A DNA stretch of 64,000 nucleotides from contig JBCAMK010000008.1 of NCBI GenBank assembly GCA_038503065.1, positions 558,001 through 622,000 on the forward strand, given 5' to 3'. The position numbers and the translations under genes were made by a program. This document shows positions 22,094 to 34,929 of this stretch, piece by piece (within the stretch, counting starts at the first letter, position 1; every line of letters begins with the position of its first letter). The notes under the pieces were generated by a model, which saw nothing but the letters and a program-made list of their open reading frames with translations, did no database searches and was not told the DNA's origin. The DNA is from Paragyromitra xinjiangensis (lineage: Eukaryota; Ascomycota; Pezizomycetes; Pezizales; Discinaceae).

Positions 22094-25000
22094 ATGCCAA
22101 AAGCTCCAGCAGAAAGCAAAACCCCTAAAAAGGGAGATACATTCATTAGGTCTACCGGTAGTGCTAAAAGGGCACCACTTTCTGGGAGTAAGCAGCGTAC
22201 CCTGTTATCATTTTTTACCCCGAAACCGGACACATCTTCCCCCAAAAATGAGGTTCAGCCGATCTCCAAGGGCAATGGTTTGGGTACAGAGCGAAATATT
22301 ACTCCGAAAACAGTTCGTTCTACACCTGTACCCCCTAGCGACCCTGCTGGCCCTTCATCAGTCAGTGGCGAAGAAACCCCGACCAACAAGTCCGGAAAAC
22401 GAACAGGCAATTCCCAAATCCTCCTCATGGAGCTTTCAATTTCTAACAACATATCATAGTTGCTTTTCAAGACTACCCTTCAAGCCCATCTGCGAGAGCT
22501 GTAAGTTGTTTCACCTATAATATGAATGGCCTTGCCTGAAGCTCATATTGGTAGAGAGTAGATAAATCAGGTAGTGATGACGAACCCAGCGACGAGGAAG
22601 AGCTCCCGAGGAGAGGTAAGAATCTGGTATCATTCTCAGCAAAGGCCTTCTAACTTAATATTCGCACTTGTGCTCGTGTAGGGACTAAACGAGGCCGACA
22701 AGCTGTGAGAGATGACTACGAAGCGGATGACTTTGTGGTGGACGACGATGGTATAGTCTATCCAACCTATATCACCTCCTACTGTTCATAAAGGTTAACC
22801 AGCTGTTATAGATAGTGATTTAGAGCCTCCGTCAGCAAGGAAGAGTGCAAAAAAGCGGAAGAAGTCACTGGTCGTGTCTGCCTCCAAGACACCTACAGGC
22901 ACATCCAGATTTGCATTCAATCCGAGAAATATCAATTCCACACCAAATTCGATTGTAGCCACACCAGGGCCAAAGACTCCTAAGACTCTGGGGCAAGCAA
23001 CACCATCAGGGAAAAAGCAAAAGGACGAAGACAGATATTCTTGGTTAGTTGATATTCACGATGCGGATGGGAACACCCCTGATCACCCTGATTACGACCC
23101 AAGAACGCTCCATATACCTAAAGACGCATGGGAAAAATTTTCGCCGTTTGAAAAGCAATACTGGGAAATCAAATGCAAACTTTATGATACCGTTGTATTT
23201 TTCAAGAAGGGGAAGTTCTACGAATTATATGAGGACGATGCAACTATTGGTCATCAACAATTCGATCTAAAATTGACGGACCGTGTTAATATGAGAATGG
23301 TTGGGGTCCCCGAGTCTTCGCTCGATATGTGGGCTTCGCAGTTTATCGCGAAAGGGCACAAGATCGCGCGTGTTGATCAAAAAGAGACGGCTTTAGGTAA
23401 GGAGATGCGCGAGAAAGGTACCAAAGGTGGAAAAGAGGAGAAAATCATCAAGCGCGAGCTTGCCTGCGTCTTGACTGGAGGGACTCTTATGGATGAATCC
23501 ATGCTCCAAGATGAAATGGCCACTTATTGTGTTGCCATAAAAGAATCCATGGAAGACGGAAAACCATGTTTTGGTATCTCCTTCGTTGACACCTCTACCG
23601 GTGAATTTTCTATGACACAGTTTGAGGACGATTTGGAGTTGACAAAATTTGAAACATTTGTTGCTCAGATTCGTCCGAAGGAGTTAGTTCTCGAAAAGGT
23701 TAGGCACCCTATGGATAGGTGTATGCTTAACAGACAGGCTAACTCTATCCTTAGGGGCTTATTTCCATGACCGCCACACGCATTTTGAAGAACAACACTG
23801 CTTTAACTACTATCTGGAATAGGCTTAAACCACAAAAAGAGTTCTGGGAAGCAGATACAACTATCCGCGAGATTATGAGCAAAGGCTACTTCTCGGGAGG
23901 ATCAGATGACATGAAAAACTGGCCTGAGCACCTCCGTGAATCCAAAGACAAGGAACTAGTGATGTCAGCATTTGGCGCCTTGGTGTGCTATTTGCAAACA
24001 GTAGGTTTCCTATTTGCTCCTATCCTGGCTTGGTTGTTTCTGACTTGTGTGGAAAGCTCAAAATTGATCGGGAACTCATCAGCATTGGAAATTTCCGTTG
24101 GTATGATCCTATTAGGAAGGCAACTTCCTTGGTTTTAGATGGACAAACGCTATTGAATCTCGAAGTATGATTACTGTTACCCTCTATAATCTAAACTACT
24201 GCTTACAAAACAAAGATCTTCGCAAATTCACACGATGGAGGTTCCGAAGGAACCTTATTTTCGTTGCTGAATCGATGTATAACACCTTTTGGGAAAAGAA
24301 TGTTCAAACAATGGCTTTGCCACCCACTTTCCGATGCGAAAAAAATCAACGCACGACTGGACGTAGTCGATGCTTTGAATGCCAACAGTGGGTTCCGTGA
24401 TACTTTTGTCTCGCGTTTAAGCAAAATGCCTGATCTTGAACGTTTGATATCTCGCATCCACGCTGGAAGCAGCAAAGCAGTTGATTTTCTGCGGGTTTTG
24501 GAGGGATTTGAGCAAATCCGCGATGCGATTGATGAAGTACGGGCACATGGCGAAGGTGATGGCCTCATTGGTGGACTAATTGCTAGCATGCCTAATCTTA
24601 AGGAGTGTCTACAACCTTGGGAATCTGCTTTCGATCGGGAGAAGGCCAAGTACCAAGGTGTCCTCGTACCTGAGCGGGGAGTTGAACTCGATTTTGATAA
24701 ATCTCAAGATAATATTGAGGGTATTATTGGGGAATTAAATATGCTACTTAAAGAATATAGCACGAAGCTTAAGTATGCCAATGTTCCTAGTCTATTATGA
24801 TTGTTATAGTTGACGTTTTCTAGGTGTAAGGAAATCAAGTTTACAGACAGTGGCAAAGAGATATACTTGATCGAGATTCCCACGAAGTATGCAAAGGGTA
24901 TTTCTAAGGATTGGGATCAAATGTCTGGAACCCAAAAAGTCAAACGTTTTTATTCACCTGAAGTGAGAAAGCTCGTCAGATCTTTGCAAGAAGCGCAGGA

Positions 25001-26127
25001 GACTCATGGTCAAATCGTGAGGGAAGTTGCTGGTCGATTTTTTGCAAGATTTGACGGTGATTACACTAAATGGCTCAGTGCTGTGAAGATTGTCGCCAAT
25101 CTTGACTGTTTGACAAGTCTCGCCAAAGCATCTGCCGCTCTTGGCGACATAAGTTGCAGACCAATTTTTGTCGACAGCAAGCGCAGCGTTCTTGACTTCG
25201 AGGAGCTTCGACACCCTACCATGCTTTCCAGCGTCACAGATTTCATCCCCAATAATATTCAGATCGGAGGTGCCAATCCTAACATTACTCTTCTCACTGG
25301 GGCAAATGCGGCCGGAAAATCTACGGTCCTTAGGATGGTATGAGTAAGCCTAAGATATGCATACGGTAAACGCTAATTGTTTTGTGTAGACATGCGTGGG
25401 TGTTATCATGGCACAGATAGGATGTTACGTCCCCTGCACATCTGCCAAGTTAACCCCAGTGGATCGTATAATGAGCCGTCTTGGGGCTAACGACAACATC
25501 TTTGCCGCCCAAAGCACATTTTTTGTGGAGTTGGCCGAGACGAAGAAAATTCTTTCGGAAGCTACACCGCGCTCTTTGGTCATTTTAGATGAGCTTGGAC
25601 GTGGTACATCATCATATGATGGTGTTGCTGTTGCCCAAGCTGTACTTCATCATGTTGCAACTCACATAGGTTGTGTCGGGTACTTTGCGACACACTATCA
25701 TTCACTCGCCTCGGAATTCTCACACCACCCAGAGATTGAGCCTAGGCGCATGCAAATACACGTGGATGATGAGAACAGAAATATAACTTTCTTATATAAA
25801 TTGGAGAAAGGTGTTGCCGAAGGATCGTTTGGGATGGTTTGTTTTACCGCATTTTCCGTTTTATGGATTGGACCAACTAACTTTATTGTCTTTGCTTAGC
25901 ACTGCGCAGCCATGTGCGGTATTAATAAGCGCATCATCGACAGGGCAGAGGAGGCCGCAAAAAGTTTTGAGCATACTTCACGTTTGAAGGATAGTCTGGA
26001 TGCAGCGCGTACCGGAACTTATATCCCGTTAGGGTTGCAGAGTGATCTTGCCTGGGTTCTGAGGGAGGAGAAAGCACTTGGCGAAGATGCTATGAGATCT
26101 ATTGTTCAAGCGATTAAGTGTTTGTGA
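22094..26127 (+). CDS. msh6: DNA mismatch repair protein Msh6
   Basis: A MutS homologue. The N-terminus carries a PCNA-binding PIP box, QRTLLSFF, near residue 36, and an acidic linker ([15 protein letters not shown]). The mismatch-recognition motif [14 protein letters not shown] contains the Phe-x-Glu pair. The C-terminus has Walker [20 protein letters not shown], Walker [16 protein letters not shown] and ATHYHSLA, the hallmarks of Msh6. Exons: 22094 to about 22366 (end uncertain), one short exon near 22460-22510, 22571-22615, 22682-22750, 22812-23698, 23755-24000, 24057-24164, 24216-24772, 24824-25337, 25390-25836 and 25900-26127; introns after 22616 are 51-66 bp. The joins between 22360 and 22570 are not resolved: donor phases conflict. 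The protein pairs with Msh2 to detect base mismatches and small loops in the nucleus. Confidence 0.95.
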
Positions 26128-26303
26128 CGTATCTGTAGTTATTATAGAGTACCTTTCTTACTTCTCTGAGGTCGATTACAGATCTTATATGTTTTAATAT
26201 CAATTTCGGGGTTTAAGTTGATGAGTTTGTATTTAATGGATCAGAAGTAGAGCTAGACAGGAATTATACTGGTGGAAGTTTTCTGACTAACTAGCACAGA
26301 CAC

Positions 26304-26729
26304 TCAAGAAGCATAGACCAAAGTGCGCAAAGCCTCTACAACATCCCCCCCACAATTTCGAATAGCATCAGTTGCTTTTGCTTTTGTTACCTGCTCCAGT
26401 AAATAGTAAGTACCTCTGTCAAACAAAGCTGTTCGCTAGCGGCAAGGATCCCAAATTCATTTTTTCGCAACGAATCTTACCTCCATCTCCTCGATAATAA
26501 GAGCTACATCTGCAGCATTGACTTTCGTTGAAGCTGCTGGAGCTGGCTTCGCACTCTCAGTTTTCGTGACGCTGAGGTCTTGCATGGCTTTTCCTAGCGC
26601 TTCGGCAGACTCGTTGTTTACCGAAGTTGCAGCAGCATCGTCTGTTGTGTTCTCCATCGCTTCCATGGCTTTGAAGCGGGCTGCATCTTCGGCATTTGAG
26701 GGGAGGACACGTTCTTCAGGTTCTGCCAT
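26304..26729 (-). CDS. HYPK-like small protein with C-terminal UBA-like domain
   Basis: Two exons: 26729-26481 and 26390-26304, with a 90-bp intron, giving 111 residues. The N-terminal half is acidic and disordered. The C-terminus, after splicing, reads ADVALIIEEMEVTKAKATDA then IRNCGGDVVEALRTLVYAS, matching the UBA-like domain of HYPK, the partner and inhibitor of the ribosome-bound NatA N-acetyltransferase. Without splicing the frame ends RFVAKK and the domain would be lost, so the intron is well supported. It is convergent with msh6, the two stops being about 177 bp apart. Confidence 0.8.
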
Positions 26730-27306
26730 TACAGCAATTATCGCTATTTATTGAAGATGGCTTGAGTACCTGAAGTAAAGGTGGATAGTGGTAAGGCTTT
26801 AGAGATCTTAGAGTTATTTTTTGTTTGTAGGTGAAGAGAAACTGCAAATATCTTATCAGATGGCGGGGTTGTGCTCTATTCTACCAGATTGGTGGTGGGA
26901 CCTGCATGCAACGGAAGAACTCGGTCTCTACATGTAGTTAGAGCTTATTGTGACTTCTTCCGTGGGCTGACGCTTGCATTCCCATAACCATTATGACGAA
27001 CCGCACCCCGCCTTTGTAACCCTACCTGGGGAGAGATTAGATCCCTTAGCCAAATAGTGAGCGTAAAACCCAATCGTAGCGGCGATGTTGGTAGGTATCT
27101 AAGAACTAGGGTATATTTCTATTATCTACACAATTTTTCCTCATGTTCGGTTATCCATCGTCACCGCGGTTGAGCCCTAAAACTTGGTGAGGTGATATGG
27201 TTGTCATGCATCTGGAAATGTTTAGTTTTGTTCCAGGTACAACACCATCTCCCATTCACCTCTATCCAAAATTACAACCTACCACCACAAATCACCATAG
27301 AACAAA
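26730..27306. other. Divergent promoter region between HYPK-like and DAHP synthase genes
   Basis: A 577-bp region between two divergent genes; no coding sequence is seen. It presumably serves both promoters. Confidence 0.45.
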
Positions 27307-29407
27307 ATGGCAAGCCCACCTGTTGAACTACCTCTTAGTCCGGCAGCGAAGAGTGCTGCTGCTTTGAAAACCGCAAACACTACTTCCATCACTACTGAAC
27401 AACGTCCAAAGAACAATGTCTGGAGCCCATCCTGTAAGTTAATTTTCATCCCTTTGTAAAAACCACTGCTAACAACCAGTTTAACTATCAAGCCTGGCAA
27501 TCAAAACCCATGAAGCAGAGTGTCATCTACGAAGACCAAAAGGCTGTCGAGAAGGCCCTCCAGAAATTGGAGTCGCTGCCTCCTCTTGTCTCTCCAGCTG
27601 AGGTAAGGTATCAACAAATTCCTGCCGCATTCACACTAACTTATATTTTTATTTCAGATTATGAAACTTCGCAGTTCTCTCAAAGAAGTAGCTCTTGGCA
27701 AAGCCTTTCTCTTGCAAGGAGGTAAGCCGGCCCTATGTTAAATAGGCTCGCTGATTGCTAAACTCCTTTTTACAGGTGATTGTGCCGAATTGTTCGACTA
27801 CTGCTCCGAGGTGAGTAATCCACGCTCAGTTTCATACCTGGAAAAATTCTGATGTCCGCTAGGAGCCTATTGATGCCAAAATCAAGCTTCTTTTACAGAT
27901 GAGTCTAGTCTTGATCTGGGGTTCGTCCCTCGAATGTGTTTCATACCTGAGGTCTACTTCTAACCATATTAGGAGGTCATATCCCCGTGGTACGCATAGC
28001 CAGAATGGCTGGCCAATTTGCCAAGTAAGTTTAACATGGCTTGCTCTTAATCCCCTGCTTTACTTCTAACGGCTAGAATAGGCCAAGGTCCAGTATGACG
28101 GAGACAATTAATGGGAAAGAGGTACCTTCTTTCAGAGGTGACAACATTAATGGATTCGATCCGGCAGATAGAACACCTGACCCCGCCCGCCTTGTTAGGT
28201 ATGTATAACCTATTTCCCAAAGAGTTAAAGGGCTTTTTCTGGCTCACTGTCATAGCGCCTATTTCCATTCTGCGGCTACATTGAATTATATTCGCTCACA
28301 GCTAGCCTCAGGCTTTGCTGATCTCCACCGCCCATTCGAGTGGACGTTGAGCCATGTGCAAGACGACCAAACCAAACGAGAGTACCAAAAGATTGTGAAC
28401 TCGATCACCGAGACTATTAGCTTCATGCGTACAGTTGGTGCTGATAAGGCTCGGAGCCTCGACACCGTCGAGCTATATACTTCGCATGAGGGGCTTCATC
28501 TTGAGTATGAGCAGTGCCTAACAAGATCCCTAAAGAGCCCTTTGGATGGGAAACGTAAATGGTTCAATACTTCTGCACACTTCATCTGGATTGGGGATCG
28601 TACAAGACAACCCGATGGTGCTCACGTTGAGTATTTCCGCGGGATCGAGAACCCTATAGGGATTAAAGTCGGTCCGTCGATGGAAAGTGATGAGCTAGCT
28701 GCTTTGCTTGACATCGTTAACCCAAATAAAGAGGTAGGTAAGGTGACGTTAATCACCAGGTACGGGCGTGATAAGGTCCATGACCTATTGCCAGGTCACA
28801 TCAAAGGTGTTCAGGGCTCTGGGCATGTTGTTGTTTGGTATTTCCCTAATTACTCGTACCCAAAGCCCGCTGGCTAACTCCTCTTGCAGGCAGTGTAAGG
28901 AAATCTTTCGAAATATAATCCGCTCATATTAGCTGATAGTGACATAAATTACTTACCGTCTATAGGTGATCCTATGCATGGGTATGAATATCTTTACTCA
29001 TACTAGCACTATTCTCTCACGCTCTTTCATTCACTAATATGCGATCAGAAATACTCGCTCATCGGCCTCAGGAATAAAAACTCGCCAGTTCTCATCTATT
29101 ATGGAAGAACTCTCTGCAGCCCATAGCATCCACAAAGAGCACGGAACTCATCTTGGTGGTGTACATCTGGAACTGACTGGAGTAAGATTATACTCCCCCT
29201 TGTCATTCGTCTCTCTAGGGCAAAAAGTTGTTGACACATTTGCTTTCTGTGCAGGATGCTGTTACAGAATGCGTTGGTGGCTCTCAAGGTCTTACTGATG
29301 ACGATCTCTCCCTGAATTATACTACGTATTGTGACCCTAGACTCAACAACAAACAAGCTCTCGAAGCAGCTTTCCTTATTGCCGGATGGTATAGGGAAGG
29401 GGTTTGA
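27307..29407 (+). CDS. Class II 3-deoxy-D-arabino-heptulosonate 7-phosphate (DAHP) synthase
   Basis: Catalyses the first step of the shikimate pathway: condensation of phosphoenolpyruvate with erythrose 4-phosphate. Twelve exons: 27307-27433, 27493-27602, 27658-27721, 27776-27810, 27863-27920, 27973-28024, 28082-28198, 28256-28837, 28890-28894, 28966-28981, 29049-29181 and 29255-29407. They total 1452 nt, 483 residues, in frame. Motifs include [68 protein letters not shown] and [20 protein letters not shown]. Exon 9 is only five bases (GCAGT) and exon 10 sixteen; together they restore WQCDPMHGNTRSS, the conserved metal-site segment, which no simpler splice gives. This is the plant/bacterial-type enzyme class that filamentous fungi also carry. 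Confidence 0.95.
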
Positions 29408-30147
29408 CCAATTTATAATTCTCTAGTTGCCCAATGGGCTACAGAGAGGCTGCCCTCTTGGCCTAAAATGATTCCCTCGGATTGAAGGTGTGAGGTGTGA
29501 CGCAAACAAATGCATTCCCCCAGGTCCCCGAATGAAAATTTCACGAACTCTGGGGAGTATATTCTTCCACCCAGCAATATGTACTGCCTCATGTCTGGGT
29601 TTTACCCCCTTATAACTTTATCTAGTATCTGGGCCTGAGCCACATTTCCAAAGGCACTTATGATCCACTTAAAGCGATTATGAAATAATTCCAGTTACCC
29701 TTTGTAATGCTGCTACCAGAACATATGACCAGAAACCACGCCTGCCCTGGCTCTGTGTCAACTATAAAGAGTACTTGTCACTAGCGATGACCCCAAGGTC
29801 ACTTCTGGCCTGCCATCTGACGAAATCCAGAGTCACAATTGCTGTGGGCACGTTTTACGAAAAATGAACTCAAACCATAGACTTCTTTGGGTGGCTAGTG
29901 GCATTAACCAGTTCCTTTCTCTCAATAAGCACTGTAGGTTACCGAACATAACCGGAAATAGATATTTCAACCAAACACAACGTGCTTTAACGTTACAGGG
30001 AACTAAAGTGGCCGCTAGAGCAAAAGAGCAATGCACATGTTACGTAGGGTGAAGGAGGGAGATGTGTATTTTAGCCTAGCAATGCCAAACTCCTACATTT
30101 CGTCAAAATCCAAACAAACTACCATATGTACTGGGGCGATACAGCCC
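29408..30147. other. Intergenic region downstream of DAHP synthase
   Basis: No gene. A small TGACCCCAAGGTCA palindrome near 29787-29800 is the only feature noted. Confidence 0.45.
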
Positions 30148-30383
30148 GCACTACACTTTTGCTAGAGTCGATATGGAGTAGACTGTGGCTTTGCGTGGCC
30201 ATGAACCTGTGTAGAGTAGAGCAAGCTCAGAATGACGGCGCGGCGACTGGTGCGTGGGATCTAAGCGGAATCTTCCCATGAAAAAGGGAGGGTGGAACAG
30301 TATTCAGGGACGCTGTGAAGGTTAACACCTGTAGACATGAGCCACAGCCTACTCCATATCGGCTCTTGGCAAAAGTGTAGTGC
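30148..30383. mobile_element. Inverted-repeat element, about 236 bp
   Basis: The left arm GCACTACACTTTTGCTAGAG continues TCGATATGGAGTAG. The right arm mirrors it, ending CAAAAGTGTAGTGC. The arms are about 43 bp with several mismatches (GTCGATATGGAGTAGACTG against the right-hand AGCCGATATGGAGTAGGCTG on the other strand). No TA duplication is evident at the edges. Confidence 0.6.
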
Positions 30384-31535
30384 AAGGTCGTATCATCCCA
30401 CTGCCGACTTCTCACGTGACAATTTTATTTTCTCTAGAGGTCACCTAAATTCCATCTTTAGAGCAAACGATGCCGATTGCGAGACAACAGAGAACATAAC
30501 ATCACTTAAGAGATTAAGCCCTACTACGAAGACATCCCTCGAGCATAAATATGATAATTGCTTCAAGTGTGCTCATCTCCATACCACCGAAAGTTGGTCT
30601 ACACTGTGGATTAGGCTACACCCCAACAAGATCCAACAGGGAGTTCTGTCAAGTGGATACAACTCTCAAATATTCATTCCCACCATTTTTCCGTCGCTTC
30701 CTGACTCGATTGATATCAATAAGTACAGCACCGGAAAGGGGGTGTAATTACACCAGTAGTGCTACTGGATCCTATTTTCAATGCTGTACTTTGGTCAATA
30801 CCCTATTATCTCTATCTTTAAGCAAATATCCTATTTCAAAAACGACTATACCATAAATTTAGTGAGTCTGTCACTCCACCACTTTTAACCGGTTACTCAG
30901 AGGCTGGCAGTCACCCCCCCTAAACCCCTTTTCACTTCCCTTACACCCACACCTGTGTATATGTCCACCAGCACTAGCAGCTCATGTTCATTGGCGGTCT
31001 ATAAACCCGGTCTACATGAGTACATATAAATCATCAATCTAATAGTACTGGTAGGTAAATAAAAAATATTTTTCAAAGTATTCCCCAACTGTGGGGAAAC
31101 CATAGACGGAAGATAGAGGCTGATGATATTGGTAGGTTGGGTTGATGACCCTTCGATTTTCGATTTAGGGTTAGGGGTAACTACTAGAATATCGTTGGAT
31201 GAGAAAGTATCATGTATATAGAAAGAAAAGAGTACAGCCAGAAATCACTAGCCACAGTAATATGGTAATCTTGCAAATACTGCATGAATACTATACTAAT
31301 CTAGCATTCTGGAGAATGCATATTTCCAAGGATAAATATTTTATAGACCCAGACAGTTATCAGAACCAAGCAGCTCTACCATCTATTGGGCACTACAGCC
31401 CCCCTTTTCGGTACTATAACCACCCTAGAGTGGTGAAAGGTATCTCTAGACGAGGATCAATTTATGAGCCAAGCACGCCAAGCTGTATCAGCAACCCTAC
31501 CAAATAAGCAGAGAAAAAGATCAATTGCTCAACTA
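30384..31535. other. Intergenic region between inverted-repeat elements
   Basis: No supported gene. Frames at 30337-30856 and 31199-31507 lack motifs. A telobox-like TTAGGGTTAGGGG is at about 31164-31176. Confidence 0.45.
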
Positions 31536-31735
31536 CTACTCAAGCTGCCGTTTTGAAGTGACTTACCTGAAAAGGCAAGAATCGGTGATCTAGGCGTAGA
31601 TTTTAAGGGAGATATTACCATATTCTAGCTTTTCGTATCTGGTTGTTTCATATTCCCATTGCTTCGAAGTTTTTTGGTTGGGGAATGAGAAACTCCCTTA
31701 TCAGGTAAGTCACTTCAAAGCGGCGTCTCAAGTAG
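31536..31735. mobile_element. MITE, 200 bp, TA target site
   Basis: The left end CTACTCAAGCTGCCGTTTTG continues AAGTGACTTACCTGA. The right arm TCAGGTAAGTCACTTCAAAG ends CGTCTCAAGTAG. The arms are about 36 bp with five or so mismatches. TA flanks are at 31534-31535 and 31736-31737. It lies 165 bp outside the large composite transposon. Confidence 0.7.
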
Positions 31736-31900
31736 TAAAAAAATTTTCTCCTCCCAGATTACTACTTGCGGAGTGTAGGTTCGCCTAGATACTCCATTGC
31801 CCAAGGACAGGCCCATTCAAGAGTTACATGGGACCTTAATCTCAATTCAACTTTTTGGTTTAAATTTTCCTAAATAAGAAATGAGTGGCTAATACGAATA

Positions 31901-31960
31901 CCGTAATATCTCAGCAGTACTGAACGGGGCTGGGTGGTGGGTGTTGGTAATTGACCCGGG
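31901..31960 (+). repeat. Left terminal inverted repeat of the pogo-like element
   Basis: Begins CCGTAATATCTCAGCAGTAC and ends near GGTAATTGACCC. Matches the reverse complement of 41655-41714 apart from a T/C change after GCAGTAC and a G/A change at the inner edge. Confidence 0.9.
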
Positions 31961-33265
31961 CTGTGATAGGTCAAATGAACGTTGTTGAGCTGGCATTTGA
32001 TGACGAGGCTACAAGATAATCATGATACTCCAAAGCAGTAGACCCCCGATTTCTGTACTGTAGTATCGCATTCAAGTCTTCAAAATTTCTCGAACCTTTT
32101 AAGTTATTTAGTACTACGTTCTGCTAAATCACAAACCCGCACCGTGTGTTGTAAACTCGGATTCAATGCCTTCATCAGCCCAACCTCAGAGAACGAAACC
32201 ACAGCGACCTGGTCCAAAAAGACTTAAAGTGGACAAAAGACCCCGTACCTTCCCTTCCCACCCGCTAAAAACCAAAGCACACCGTTCATATGGCACTCGC
32301 AAGAAGTTAGAGGTTTTGAGTTATTGGGCTACACCTTCAATACCCTATGACTCAGGTGCAGACTGGGATCATTCCAGTGGTGAAATGCGATGTCCATCAA
32401 TTCGTGAAGTGTCACAGTATTTTGGAGGAATCCTGATCAGTTGCATCTCAGATTGGAGGGATATGGAGGAAGAAATTGTTAAGTGTGCAATGGGAGATCG
32501 GGAGAGAGTGAGGGAAGGGAGACCAAAGTGGCCTGCGATGGAAACAGAGCTACATCAGCAAAAAATTCATGTTCCTCGCTGGCCTCTGTGGAGGCCACGG
32601 AGGCCACAGAGGCCCGCGAGGAAACTTATGAATTGCAGAGGCATGAGCAACGCTCTGCGTCTCGCCGAGGCATGAACAAGGTCCTGGCCTCGCCGAGGTA
32701 TTAAGCGACGTCCTAAATCTTGCCGAGGACGTAGCTTGTCGCTTCGCTCTCCAGGGAGTTCGTTTACAGCATCCTAATTCTCCCTGAGGACCCAGCTCGT
32801 CGCTCTAATCTTGTTGGTTATTGAGCACTTTGTGCTTGATTCTCGCTGGGATTAGGACCAAATCATCCCTCTATGGAGAAATCACGACTTGGTCTAACAT
32901 CTCTACAGAGTCTTTGCACTTTGCTCGCTTGCTTTGTGGAGTCCTTTGGATTTGCCAATATGATTATGATCAGATTCCTGCCTTCAAGCGTCCAAATAAG
33001 GACGCAATACGGCTTATTATTTAATTCCTATCTATCCTTCGCCATTCTAAGTCTATTACACAAATAATCGAAATATCCAAAATATCTAGCTCTACAGGGC
33101 TTCTCTCCCATCTCCTCCATGGCCAGCGTCCACTTCCCCAACCCTTTCATCTACTTCCTCGCCCCCCTCGACCTCCTCGACCCCCTCGTCCCCCTCGACC
33201 CTCATCCGATTCCTGCCGAACTTCGTCCTCTTCTAGCTCAATATCGTCCAATTGGTGATGTTCGC

Positions 33266-34626
33266 CTAAAGAATCGTCCATAGGTGGTCGATCCAAAACC
33301 TCAGCTCATCATTCTCATCCTCACCCTCTCCGTCCGAAATGACCTGGAAGTCGAGAAAATCATCTGCAGCCGGATCTTCATATGCTTCTACAGAGTCGTA
33401 TGGAGAAGCCACTGCAATTCTGTTGCTCTTCTTCAGCAGTGCTTTAAGGTCTCCGAGAATCTTGGCTTTATTGGCGTCAGGCAGCTTATTCCAGGTCCGC
33501 AGATGCCTCATATATTGCACTATCAGACGATATGAGTATTGAAACAGACGAATTGCGGCCTTTTGATGACTTACTGATACACATATCAGATCTAAAATCT
33601 GGAGGTTTAATCCATACACCTGTCTTCCAACCTTGCAGCCCTTGCCCGAGAGAGGTTGCCACCAAAATCACGAACCTATCGTTGATGGCAGGAAGAAAGC
33701 CAGGATCGGTATACCCCTTTTGTCTTTTGCCCGTAAAGTATTTGTGATCTATGAGCTGTTTGATTTGTGGAGCTGCAAATCTCCAGCCGCAAACCTACTA
33801 ATATTAGACGATATTCGGCTGAATATGGACGGGTCACGTACATACGTCATACTTCTTGGGGTGGCAGACATATCGATCGTTTTCAAGGAGATAGGTTGCG
33901 TGATCCTTCACTGCGTCAGAAGCCAAGCCTTCGAGCTCATAAATCTTGAGCAGTAAGTCTTTGATTTCTCCAGCCATATATGAGCGTGCGGAAGACTGTT
34001 TTTGCTTCAGCTGTAAAATCGTATAATCAACATATAGGACGAATAACAGCTTTTTAAGGACGAGGTACGTTTGCAAGCACACCTCTGCGAATCGGGATCT
34101 GTGTCAACCCGTTTTCCTTTATGACTTTAAACCACAAGCTTTCCACATATTGGTCGTTCTTCGCTGGAGCAACAAAGCCTTCCTTGAACCAGACATCGTA
34201 GCGTATCAATTGACTAGTGACGTGAAAGATTTGTCGCTCGTCACCTTCAAGGCCTGTTGCAGCTGTTGTGCGGCTACGGCGTCCACTAGGTGTAATACTT
34301 ATATCAGTACTTCCTGAATTGGCGAAAGAGACACCAGAAAGGACGGAATGCGTCGGAGAACGGCCGCGACGCGTCGGGGTAGATAAAGTGCTACTAGTAG
34401 GTGCTTGCATACTATTCCGATGGAATGAAGACTGACCATGCTTGTAATCGCGATATCAGCGTTGATAATTAAAGAGATATGGAAAAGGCAGTATTACCAG
34501 TTTCAAAAGAGATCGCTTCTTTGGCACGCGCTCTTGCTCTTCTAATGGTGAAGCAGGACGTTTTCCGGCTGCAACATGACGCGTTACAGCCTCTATCTCC
34601 TCAGTATAGTCTTCATCACCATTTGT
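33266..34626 (-). CDS. DUF6532-like protein carried in the nested element; 5' end unresolved
   Basis: Five in-frame exons: 34626(or further)-34498, 34440-34069, 34010-33846, 33794-33618 and 33559-33266, about 378 residues. All exons are multiples of three and all introns about 51-58 bp. The N-terminal part is basic and disordered (KRPASPLEEQERVPKKRSLL). The conserved part reads SARSYMAGEIKDLLLKIYEL, IKQLIDHKYFTGKRQKGY, FVILVATSLGQGLQGWKTG then YSYRLIVQYMRHLRTWNKL. The pattern (helical N-part, W-x-T-G and HL-x-x-W at the end) resembles fungal DUF6532 proteins, which are abundant in mushroom and ascomycete genomes and have no established function. The tail is acidic (DGEGEDENDEL). No frame disruption is seen within the joined exons, unlike the surrounding transposase. 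Confidence 0.65.
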
Positions 34627-34929
34627 CTAATTCCACGCGCTCGGTGGGTGGATCAGATAGGTTACTAGCAGAAGACGAATTATGTGATCAATGTGGACGC
34701 CCTGCGGCAGTAATAGAACGCGTTTTATTAGTGGGGTTTTGACGCGTTATATGCCCTAAGCTCGTTAGATAACGGTTGAGAATGAAGTTCATGATGGATG
34801 TGTTTTGATACGTACTGTCCTTTGGAGGTTTTGATGTGTGAGTTGATTGCTTCGGGTGTTTGTGGGTGGGCATGGTAGTCTTATGAAGGAAGGAGGATAT
34901 GCATATGCACAAAAATGGAAAGGGACGAA

